Below, piece after piece: positions 31,065 to 40,100 of a stretch of 64,000 nucleotides of DNA (positions within the stretch are counted from its first letter, which is position 1; every line of letters begins with the position of its first letter). The stretch is from Halomonas urumqiensis (lineage in GTDB: Bacteria; Pseudomonadota; Gammaproteobacteria; Pseudomonadales; Halomonadaceae). A program made the translations under genes and the position numbers. Under the pieces are notes generated by a model that saw only the letters and a list, made by a program, of their open reading frames with translations, searched no databases and was not told where the DNA came from. The DNA lies in NCBI RefSeq assembly GCF_003028575.1, contig NZ_PYUD01000001.1, positions 620,001 through 684,000 of the forward strand, in the 5' to 3' direction.

Positions 31065-32918
31065 ATGAACAGCATTAATCCGCCTCATCAGGTCCGGGTA
31101 ACCGAACACTGGGCCGACCTGGCAAGTGCGCAGCGCTTCGCTGACCTGCGTTCGCCGTGGCTCGCCATCATGGCAATGCGGATCGGTCCTGTCAGCGAGG
31201 CGTTACTCTTCGACCGCGTTGACGATGCGGAATACCGTGTCACGGCAACCTATCCGCCAACAGCGGGGCCAGAGTGTTCCGAGCTCGAGGCATTGGCCCG
31301 CGAGGCTGTTTACGAAAGACGCGGCCTTGTGTCGATTCCACATGAAGGCGGAGATAACGCCGACGAGCAGTCGGCGGGATGTCATCTCGCCTACCCGATC
31401 ATGCTGGGCGACTTCGTGCATGGCGCGGTGGCCGTGGCCCTGGCGACCGATCAACAGGAGCGTATCAACGAGGCCATGCGACATCTGCAGTGGTCGCTGG
31501 CCTGGCTGCGAGACTTTCTTCAGCAGAAGGTGATCGGTACCTCGGGCACCGGCCCGGCGGCCATGGCGCTGGAAGGCATCGCCGATATGGTGGGGCCGAA
31601 GAATTTTTCGGAGGCGGCTCAGACCCTGGCCTTGCGCCTGGTGACCCGGTTTGACCTGGAGCGGGTCGCTATCGGCTTCATCAAGCATGGCGCGGTGCGT
31701 ATCGAGGCGATATCCAACAGTGCCAGCTTCGGCAAGCGGATGACCCTGGTGCGGCTGATCGAACAGGCGATGGATGAGGCCGTGGATCAGGAGCGTGCGA
31801 TTCTTCACCCGTCGCCGGCCATCGAAGATGGCGATGCCATCAGCCGCGCCCATCAGGCACTGCGCGATGAGACCCAGTGCACGGCGCTGTTGACCCTCCC
31901 GCTGATGGATGACGGCAATATCGTAGGCGCCATCCTTTGTGAATCCGTCAAGGAGCATGGGTTTGCGCAACGTGATATCGATGCTCTGAACGCGATCTCC
32001 GCCTTTGCCGGCCCGATTCTGACGCTACGTGCCGATCAGTCCCGTCCGCTGCTGTCTCGGCTGGTGAGATCGCTGCGCCGCGGGACGGCGTTGCTGGTCG
32101 GCCCTCGCCACTTGAAGGCCAAGCTGGTCTTGTCGTTGCTGGTTGCCGCCGCAGTGGCCGTTTCGGTCATCGAGACCGACTACGCCATTACCGCCGATGC
32201 CTCGGTGGACGCGGCGGTGCGTCGCGCCGTGGTCGCCCCTTTTGATGGATTCGTGCTGGAGGCGCTGGCGCGGGCGGGCGATGAGGTGTCATCGGGGGAC
32301 AAAGTGGCAGCGCTGGATGACAGGGAACACGCCCTCGAGGCCTTGTTCTGGCAATCCGAGCGCCAACAGAAACTGCTGGAATACGACAGGGCGATGGGTG
32401 AGCGGGACAGCGGGCTGCTGAATGTCATTCGCGCACAGATAGAACAGGCCGACGTGCGGCTGGGCATGATTCGCTCCGAACTGGAGCAGGCTCAGCTCCT
32501 CGCTCCGATCGACGGTATGATCGTGTCGGGAGATCTCAGCAATTCCATAGGCGATGCGGTGACCCGTGGCGATGTTCTCTTCGAGATTGCCCCTCTGGAG
32601 GCCTATCGCTTGACCCTGGATGTGGATGAGTCACAAATCGACCAGGTCGAACCGGGGATGACGGGGCGTTTTCTGTCCAGTTCGCTGCCTGGTGCGCCCT
32701 TCGAATTCAGCGTGGCACAGATCACTCCCATTGCCTTGCCTCGCGAAGGTCGAACCGTCTTCCGGGTCGAGGCGGATATCACCGGAGATGCCGGCAACCT
32801 GCGCCCCGGCATGAAGGGCATCGGAAAGATAGCGGCCTTCGATGCGCCGCTGATATGGGTCTGGACCCGGGCCTTCCGCGATTGGTGGCGAATGACCCTC
32901 TGGTCCTGGCTGCCCTGA
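31065..32918 (+). CDS. GAF domain-transmembrane-HlyD fusion protein
   Basis: The protein has 617 residues. The N-terminal 350 are cytoplasmic and include a GAF-like domain at about 170-325 (FSEAAQTLALRLVTRFDLER to an ISAFAGPIL end), plus a weaker GAF-like region before it. One membrane helix follows (LVLSLLVAAAVAVSVI, about 346-362). The periplasmic part is HlyD-like: lipoyl halves VVAPFDGFVLEALARAGDEV and LLAPIDGMIVSGDLS flank a helical hairpin, then a beta-barrel. The gene starts 9 bases after the giant gene and ends 6 before the next. A sensory GAF domain on an adaptor is unusual. It suggests export is gated by a cytoplasmic small molecule, or that the domain is a protein contact site. Confidence 0.85.
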   Translation: MNSINPPHQVRVTEHWADLASAQRFADLRSPWLAIMAMRIGPVSEALLFDRVDDAEYRVTATYPPTAGPECSELEALAREAVYERRGLVSIPHEGGDNADEQSAGCHLAYPIMLGDFVHGAVAVALATDQQERINEAMRHLQWSLAWLRDFLQQKVIGTSGTGPAAMALEGIADMVGPKNFSEAAQTLALRLVTRFDLERVAIGFIKHGAVRIEAISNSASFGKRMTLVRLIEQAMDEAVDQERAILHPSPAIEDGDAISRAHQALRDETQCTALLTLPLMDDGNIVGAILCESVKEHGFAQRDIDALNAISAFAGPILTLRADQSRPLLSRLVRSLRRGTALLVGPRHLKAKLVLSLLVAAAVAVSVIETDYAITADASVDAAVRRAVVAPFDGFVLEALARAGDEVSSGDKVAALDDREHALEALFWQSERQQKLLEYDRAMGERDSGLLNVIRAQIEQADVRLGMIRSELEQAQLLAPIDGMIVSGDLSNSIGDAVTRGDVLFEIAPLEAYRLTLDVDESQIDQVEPGMTGRFLSSSLPGAPFEFSVAQITPIALPREGRTVFRVEADITGDAGNLRPGMKGIGKIAAFDAPLIWVWTRAFRDWWRMTLWSWLP

Positions 32919-32924
32919 GGTTGA

Positions 32925-35072
32925 ATGATGGTCGGATCCTATTTCAGCGCCAACTGGTACCGCGTCGCGGGATTGCGCCCACGGCTGCGACGCCATGTCG
33001 TGGTGCATCGGCATGTCGTGCGTGGTGATGTGTGGCATGTGTTGCAGGATGACCAGACTGGCGGCTTCTTTCGCATCACGCCAGCCGCTTACCGCTTTCT
33101 GGCGGGTCTTGACGGGCGCCATACGGTGGCCGAAGTCTGGGAGTCAGTGGCGCGCCGTGTCGGTGATGACCACCTCAGCCAGGACGATGTGATCGTCTTT
33201 CTGGGGCAGTTGCACCGCTCGGACATGTTGATCGGACAGGATCTTCCCGACCTTGGCGAGCTGTTCGATCGTTCTCGCAGCAATGCCAAGCGCACCGTGA
33301 TGAGTCGTGTCAAGAACCCCTTGGCCCTGCGTCTGCCGTTGTTCGACCCGGACAAGTTCCTGAATCGCATTACCCCCGCTTTCGCATGGCTGCTCACGCC
33401 GCTTGGCATGGCACTCTGGTTGTTGCTGGTCGGCTATGGCGTGGTGCTGGCAGCACTGAACTGGCCTGGCCTGACCCATAATATCTATGACCGCGTGATC
33501 AGCCTGGATACCTTGCTGTTCTTCATCGTGCTCTATCCCCTGATGAAAGCGGTGCATGAGCTGGCGCACGGTGTGGCGGTGAAGGCCTGGGGTGGACAGG
33601 TTCACGAGATGGGCATCATGTTTCTCGTCTTCATGCCGGTACCCTATGTCGATGCCTCGGCGGCCTCGGGGTTCAGGCGGCGCCGTCGTCGCGCCGTCGT
33701 GGCCGGTATCGGCATCATGGTCGAGCTGATGCTGGCAGCGCTGGCGATGATCGTCTGGGCGATGGCCGAGCCGGGCCTGGTGCGCGCGACGGCCTTCAAC
33801 GTCATGCTGATCGGCGGTGCCTCGACGCTGTTGTTCAACGGCAATCCGTTGCTGCGTTTCGATGGCTATTATGTGCTGTGTGATGCGCTGGACATCCCCA
33901 ACCTCGGCACTCGTTCGAACAAGTACCTGTTCTATCTGGTTCAGCGCTATGGCTTCGGCAAGCGCGATGGCGACAACCCGGCCACGGCTCGGGGTGAGCG
34001 CAAGTGGTTCGTGCTCTATGGGGTTCTGTCGTTTTGCTATCGCGTCTTCATCATGATCATGATCAGCCTGTTCGTGGCGACCAAGTTCTTCTTCATCGGG
34101 GTCATCCTGGCCTGCCTGTCGGTGACGCTGACGGTCTTGTGGCCACTCTGGAAAGGCTGGCGTTACGTCTTTCATTCCCGGCAACTGGGACAGCGGCAAG
34201 GCCGTGCCAAGCTGGTGACCCTGACACTGCTGGGGCTTGTCGGGTTGGGGCTTTTCGCTGTGCCAGTGCTGGATGCCACGGTCAGCCATGGGGTTGTGTG
34301 GACACCCACCCAGGGCAGGCTCGTCGCCTCGAACTCGGGGTTCGTGGACCAGGTGCATGCGGCCAATGGGGAGCAGGTCGACGCTGGAGAGCCTGTCATC
34401 ACGTTACGCGATCCACAGCTCGATGCCCGGATCGCCACCCTGGAGGCCGAAGAGCGCGAGTATCGGTCGCAGTACAACAGGCTGAATCTGCGCGACCCAG
34501 GACAGGCACGGATACTGGCTGAGCAACTGGAGCGTACTTCACAGTCGCTTGCCTTCTGGAAGGGGCGACAGGCTCGTAATCAGGTAATGGCACCTCAGCC
34601 GGGGGCGGTTGCCATGGCGGGTGGGGAGAGCCTTCCCGGCAAGCTGGTGGCCGAGGGCACGCTGCTTGGCTATGTCTTCTCGGATGCGCCCCGGTTGTTG
34701 GAGGTACTGGTACCTCAGGACAGGATCAACGATATCCGTTACGACACTCTGGAGGTCAGCCTGCGATTCCCTGGCGCATTGCACCAACAGTTACCGGGCC
34801 GGATCCTCGGCGTGACACCCCGAGCGGTCGACGTGCTCCCCAGTGGGGTGCTGAGCACGGAAGGGGGTGGGCCGGTTTTTCTGGACCCGGAGGCCGAGCA
34901 ACCGCGTCCGCTTAACAACTACTATGTCGTGCGCATTGGCGTCGAGGAGCCCCAGGGGGTGTGGCGCGCCGAGGAGCGTGCCCTGGTGCGCTTTCGGCAT
35001 TCACCCACGCCCCTCGGGATACAGGCGCTGCGCGCCATCAGAGAGGTATTCCTGAGTCAGTTCGATGTCTGA
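32925..35072 (+). CDS. PqqD-like / M50 site-2 protease / HlyD adaptor fusion, polytopic membrane protein
   Basis: The protein has 715 residues. The first 110 look like a PqqD-type winged-helix peptide-binding domain (WHVLQDDQTGGFFRITPAAYRFLAGLDG, written here in two parts as WHVLQDDQTGGFF and RITPAAYRFLAGLDG). The membrane part has the zinc motif HELAH at 211-215 and the second M50 motif NPLLRFDG at 307-314, with Asp313 as likely third ligand. Several hydrophobic helices lie between 150 and 460. From about 475 a HlyD-like region follows (GFVDQVHAANGEQVDAGEPV, helical hairpin, barrel). It overlaps the SecA-like gene by 8 bases. A membrane metalloprotease joined to an adaptor could cleave the giant protein, or another client, during transfer. 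The active-site residues seen argue for real protease activity. Confidence 0.85.
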   Translation: MMVGSYFSANWYRVAGLRPRLRRHVVVHRHVVRGDVWHVLQDDQTGGFFRITPAAYRFLAGLDGRHTVAEVWESVARRVGDDHLSQDDVIVFLGQLHRSDMLIGQDLPDLGELFDRSRSNAKRTVMSRVKNPLALRLPLFDPDKFLNRITPAFAWLLTPLGMALWLLLVGYGVVLAALNWPGLTHNIYDRVISLDTLLFFIVLYPLMKAVHELAHGVAVKAWGGQVHEMGIMFLVFMPVPYVDASAASGFRRRRRRAVVAGIGIMVELMLAALAMIVWAMAEPGLVRATAFNVMLIGGASTLLFNGNPLLRFDGYYVLCDALDIPNLGTRSNKYLFYLVQRYGFGKRDGDNPATARGERKWFVLYGVLSFCYRVFIMIMISLFVATKFFFIGVILACLSVTLTVLWPLWKGWRYVFHSRQLGQRQGRAKLVTLTLLGLVGLGLFAVPVLDATVSHGVVWTPTQGRLVASNSGFVDQVHAANGEQVDAGEPVITLRDPQLDARIATLEAEEREYRSQYNRLNLRDPGQARILAEQLERTSQSLAFWKGRQARNQVMAPQPGAVAMAGGESLPGKLVAEGTLLGYVFSDAPRLLEVLVPQDRINDIRYDTLEVSLRFPGALHQQLPGRILGVTPRAVDVLPSGVLSTEGGGPVFLDPEAEQPRPLNNYYVVRIGVEEPQGVWRAEERALVRFRHSPTPLGIQALRAIREVFLSQFDV

Positions 35073-37080
35073 TGGCAACGTTGAGCATCCCCAGCCCTCT
35101 GCCCCGTCGCTGGTCGCCTTCGCGGAGCGCGACTGGGAACGCGAATCGACGCTGGACAGAAAATTCAGGGATGTATGCGGGCTCACCCGGCATGTCCTGC
35201 GACGAACCTCAGTGCCGCGCGCCGATGCGATGACCCGTGCCGCCGCGCTAGCCGAACCTGGGTTGCTGGCCCTTGATGATCAGCGGCTGGATGACGCGAT
35301 CGTCGAGATGAAGACTCGCCTTGCCCTGGGCGGCAGTGCCTCCGAGCCTGAAGGAAGAGACATGGCACTGCTGCGTGAGGTGGCTCGTCGGGTGCTGGGC
35401 TTGCGGCCCCACGACGTGCAGTTGATGGGCGCCTGTGTCGTGATGTCGGGACGGATCGCCGAGATGGCCACAGGGGAGGGCAAGACGCTAGTCGCGGCGC
35501 TGGCCGCTGCCTGGCGAGCCTTGTCAGGCACTCGCGTCCATGTCGTGACCGTCAACGATTACCTGGCCGAGCGGGATGCGCGAGTCTTGAGTGGCTTTTA
35601 CGCGCGCTTGGGTCTGCGTGTGGGCATCGTCACGCAGGAGAGTCCGCCGGAGCAGCGGATCGCTGCCTATCGCGCTCCCCTGTGCTATTGCACGAACAAG
35701 GAGCTTGCCTTCGACTATCTACGGCAAAGTGCGTCAGGTGTGTTGCGTGACGCACCGCTTCAGCGCCGACTGATGCATCTCACGCATGGCATCAGCTCGG
35801 AGTCCACGAATGCCGCCAGTGCCGCGATGCTGCCTGGGCTCGAATTCGCGATCCTGGACGAGGCCGACAGCGTCCTGATTGATGAGGCACGCACACCCCT
35901 GATCCTCTCCAAGCAGGGCGATATGTATCTGGCTGCCGATGTGCTCGAGCGGGTCATGACGCATGCGCAGACATTGAAACCGGGAGTGGATATTCGGGTC
36001 GATCCGGCACACTGGAGCGTGGACATATCCGATCCGGCGCTGGATCTGCTTCACCGCGGCTTCCATCACGAGACGCGTGGGCCGCTGTCGATCCCGCGCC
36101 TGCGCGAGGAATTGCTGCGCCAGGCGCTGATGGCGCTGCATCTCTACCGCGTGGGTGAACACTATCTTGTGCGAGAGGGGAAAGTCGGAATCATCGACGA
36201 GTACACCGGTCGCATCATGCCGGATCGCAGTTGGCGTGGTGGGCTTCATCAGATGATCGAGCTCAAGGAGGGCGTGGCGCTGACGGCACCGCTGGAAACT
36301 CATGCCAGCATGACCTACCAGCGTTTTTTCCGTCGCTATGTGATGCTGTCGGGCATGTCGGGTACGGTTCGCGAGGTCGCGTCAGAGCTGTGGAATGTCT
36401 ACGGGCTTGAGGTGCGGTCCGTGCCAACCCACATGCCCGTGCGCCGACGCGAGCTGTCCGACCGGATCTATTCCAGCGAAACCGCCAAATGGACCGCCAT
36501 CCAGGGCCATGTGGCGGAGTTGCATGCGCGTGGTGTGCCCGTGTTGATCGGGTGTCGAACAGTGGCGGGCAGCCGCCGCGCCAGTGACATGCTGACGCAG
36601 GCGGGACTGGTGCATAAGGTGCTGAATGCCGACGAGACGGCTCGAGAGGCCGACATTATCGCCGTCGCCGGCCAGCGCGGCAGTATCACCGTGGCCACCA
36701 ATATGGCGGGTCGCGGTACCGACATTGCGCTGGGGGAGGGGATTGCCGAGTTGGGCGGGTTACATGTGGTCATGACCGAACGACACGATTCCCGTCGCAT
36801 AGATCGGCAACTGGCGGGGCGTTGCGCGCGCCAGGGGGAACCGGGTGTCTTCGTGGCAATGTTGTCGATCGAGGATCGGCTCTACGGATACCTTCGTCCC
36901 CGAAGCCTTGCCTGGATCTTCCAGTTGGCCGTGAGACTGTGGCCGTCCGTCGTCGGCAAAGCACTGATTCGGCTCGCGCAGCTGCAGTTGGAGCGCCGTC
37001 ATTCGCGGATTCGAAAAGACTTGCTGCACACGGACAGGGTACAGGGTGACCTGATGGCGTTGAGTGGCACGCCGGAATGA
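35065..37080 (+). CDS. SecA-like ATPase, shortened paralogue (671 aa)
   Basis: The motor core of SecA is intact. It has Walker A MATGEGKT ending at residue 141, VTVNDYLAERDA, YCTNKELAFDYLR, DEADSVLIDEARTPLILS with the DEAD box near 265, IIDEYTGRIMPDRSWRGGLHQ, TNMAGRGTDI, and RQLAGRCARQGEPG as arginine-finger motif. It stops about 80 residues after the second helicase lobe. Most of the helical wing/scaffold and the whole C-terminal zinc/SecB-binding tail of housekeeping SecA (about 900 aa) are absent. It is therefore a dedicated SecA2-type motor, not the essential copy. It is the last gene of the operon and overlaps the protease-adaptor gene. Its likely client is the giant protein. Whether it uses SecYEG or its polytopic neighbour as channel is unknown. 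Confidence 0.9.
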   Translation: MSDGNVEHPQPSAPSLVAFAERDWERESTLDRKFRDVCGLTRHVLRRTSVPRADAMTRAAALAEPGLLALDDQRLDDAIVEMKTRLALGGSASEPEGRDMALLREVARRVLGLRPHDVQLMGACVVMSGRIAEMATGEGKTLVAALAAAWRALSGTRVHVVTVNDYLAERDARVLSGFYARLGLRVGIVTQESPPEQRIAAYRAPLCYCTNKELAFDYLRQSASGVLRDAPLQRRLMHLTHGISSESTNAASAAMLPGLEFAILDEADSVLIDEARTPLILSKQGDMYLAADVLERVMTHAQTLKPGVDIRVDPAHWSVDISDPALDLLHRGFHHETRGPLSIPRLREELLRQALMALHLYRVGEHYLVREGKVGIIDEYTGRIMPDRSWRGGLHQMIELKEGVALTAPLETHASMTYQRFFRRYVMLSGMSGTVREVASELWNVYGLEVRSVPTHMPVRRRELSDRIYSSETAKWTAIQGHVAELHARGVPVLIGCRTVAGSRRASDMLTQAGLVHKVLNADETAREADIIAVAGQRGSITVATNMAGRGTDIALGEGIAELGGLHVVMTERHDSRRIDRQLAGRCARQGEPGVFVAMLSIEDRLYGYLRPRSLAWIFQLAVRLWPSVVGKALIRLAQLQLERRHSRIRKDLLHTDRVQGDLMALSGTPE

Positions 37081-37124
37081 CCGGCATTTTCAAACACCCC
37101 TGCATCCAGCAGGAACAAGCCGCA

Positions 37125-40100
37125 TCACTCACCCTCCGACAAGACCTTGCGAACCTTGGCCGCCAGCTCCTGTCGACGGTAGGGCTTGCTGAGCAACTGT
37201 ACTCCTGGGTCCAGCCGGCCGTGATGCACGATGGCATTCTCGGTATAGCCGGAGGTGAAGAGTATCTTTAGGTCGGGCCGAAGCACGCTCGCCTGGTCCG
37301 CCAGCTGACGACCGTTGATGCCGCCGGGCATGACAACGTCGGTAAACAGCAGGTCGATGTCCGACTGTGCTTCGATGATCGCCAGGGCGTGTTGCCCCGA
37401 GGCCGCGCTGGTGACCCGGTATCCGAGACCTTGCAGCAGGGTAGCGACGTGCCGGCGTACCAGAGCATCGTCCTCCACCACTAGAATGTGCTCGTCGCCG
37501 CCCTCGACCGAGGATGGTGTCGCGGCGTCTACCGTCATCGCGGCCCCCGCCCGGGCGCGGGGGAAATACAGTTTGACGGTGGTCCCCTCGCCGATCTCGG
37601 AGTAGATCTTGATATGCCCGGCGGATTGCTTGACGAAGCCGTACACCATGCTCAGCCCCAGACCACTGCCCTTGCCATCCTTCTTGGTGGTGAAGAAGGG
37701 CTCGAATGCCTGCCGGGCGACGTCTTCTGGCATGCCCGTGCCCGAATCGGACAGGGAAATCAGCACATACTGGCCTGCCTTGACCTCCCGGTGATCGTCA
37801 GCATAGCTGTCGTCCAGCATGGCGTTGGCGGTCTCGATGGTGAGTCGTCCCCCCCCAGGCATGGCGTCACGAGCATTGAGGGACAGGTTGAGAATCGCCG
37901 ACTCGAGCTGGCCGGCATCGACCTCGACGCTCCATAAGCCTCCAGCCTGAATCCGCTCGATCTCGATGCTTTCGTGCAGGGTCCGTCGCAGGAGGTCTTC
38001 CATTCCCGCCACCAGGCGGTTGACGTTCAAGACTTGCGGTTCCAGTGCCTGGCGGCGGGCAAAGGCCAGCAGGCGGTTGGTGAGCTCGGCCCCTCGAGAT
38101 GCGGCATTGGCCGTCATGTCCGCCAAGGCGCGCAGTTGGGGGCTGGTGGCCAGTTCCTCCGTGAGCAACTCGGCGTTTCCCAGAATCACCGTCAGGATGT
38201 TGTTGAAATCGTGCGCCACACCGCCGGTGAGCTGTCCCACCGCCTCCAGCTTCTGGGCCTGGCGAAGCTCTTCGGCCACCTGCCGCTGCTGGGTGATGTC
38301 CTGCGTGCTACCCAGCATCCGTATGGCTTGGCCGTCGCTGTCCCGCAGCAGAAAGCCGCGGTCGATCACGGTGCGAAAACTCCCGTCCGCGTGCAGGAAG
38401 CGATACTCGTCACTCCAGTTACTCGCCTCGCCATCAATCGCCGCATGGATACCGGCAAGGACGGCATCCCTGTCCGCCGGATGAATCCGGTTGGACCAGG
38501 ACTCGGGGCCGGGCTCCAGCTGACTTCGATCATGGCCGAACAGCGTCTCGATGCTTTCATTCCACCAGACCTTGCTGTGCACCAGGTCCCAGTCCCAGAT
38601 GACGTCGTTGGTGGCCCGCACCACCAGGTGGAAGCGCTCTTCGCTGAGACGTGTGGCCTCCTCCAGGCGCTTGCGCTCAGTAATATCCCGTTCGACGGAG
38701 ACATAATGCGTCAGATTGCCGTCTTCATCGGTCAAGGGCACGATATCCAGTTCCAGCCAGAAGGGTTCGCCCTCCTTGGTATAGTTGACGAGTTCTTCCC
38801 TGACCGATTCTGCCCGGTGCAGCGCCGCCTTGATCCGGTCCAGCGCCGCACGATCCGTCCCGGTTCCCTGTAACACACGGGGGGTATTGCCGATGACTTC
38901 CTCACGGCTATACCCGGTTCGGCGAACAAAGGCGTCATTTACATAGACGATCCGGGGGCCCTCGGGGCCGTCGATGGGTGCGGCTTCGGTGATCAACAGC
39001 ATATCGTTCTGCCGGGATACGGCGGCTTCCAGCAGTCGCAACTGTTCCTCTCGCTCGCGCTCGCGGCTGATATCGGAGAAGTACACCGCCAGGCCGTTGG
39101 GCACGGGATGGGCGTCGACCCGGAAGAGCGCGTTCAATGGCCGGAAGTGAGCGGTGAAATGCTCGCTCTCCTGCCGCGCCAGGGCGCGCAAATAATGTCT
39201 CTGGAAATGGGGGGTGTCCTCGGAAGGGAAAACGACGTCCAGGGGCTTGCCGATCATTGCCTCTCGAGGTTGTTCCAGCACCTTTTCCGCCGCCGGATTG
39301 GCGAAAACGAAACGCAGCGCTTCGTCCAGCAGGATGAACGGGTCGCGCATGTTCTCCAGGGTAAGGTGCAACCTCTGCGTCAATTCCTCGTAGGCACGGC
39401 GCACCCCGATCTGCTCGGTAATGTCCTGGAACCCGCCCTGTACCGCGACAATTTCACCCTCCGGGCTTCTTTCCGCCTCCCCCATTGTGCGCACCCATCG
39501 CCGGTTGCCCCGGGCGGTGATGATCTGCAGGACTTCGTCGAAAGGCGTGCCGGCTTCAACACAGCGATTGAATAGTCGGGAAATCGTCTCCCGGTACTCG
39601 GGGGCATAGAACTGGATCCCCTCTTCGACGCTGTATCGCGGCGGTATCCCGTCTATCTCGTGAATGGTGGCGGTTTCTTCCGACCATTCGATAACGCCCT
39701 CCTTCAGATCGACCCGCCAGCCACCCAGGCTGGCGGCCTTGCCGGCGATCCTTGAGAGGCTCTGTCCTCGGGTAATTGCGGCGGCGGTCACCTCCTGATC
39801 TGTCACGTCCTGTACCACGCCGGTCAGCTGGCGCCTCCCCTCGGCTTCCGCCAGCTCTGCCAGGCCCTTGACGTAAATGATGTCGCCATCCGGCCGCAGG
39901 ACGCGATGGCGGAACGTGAAGTGATCGCCGGGGTCGGCCAGCCACTCCTCCAGGTGGCGCACCAGGGCCTCGCGGTCCGCGGGATGCACCAGTTGGAGAT
40001 AGCCCTCCACGTCACCCACCTCGAACGAGGTGTCGACGCCGAAGATGCGGTGAACGTCGTCCAGCCAGGTCAGTTGCCGAGTATCCAGGTCCATTTTCCA

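Noticed and set aside
38690-38990. Blue-light LOV domain in the large kinase
   Set aside because: The sequence GNTPRVLQ resembles the LOV flavin loop, but the required cysteine is absent.
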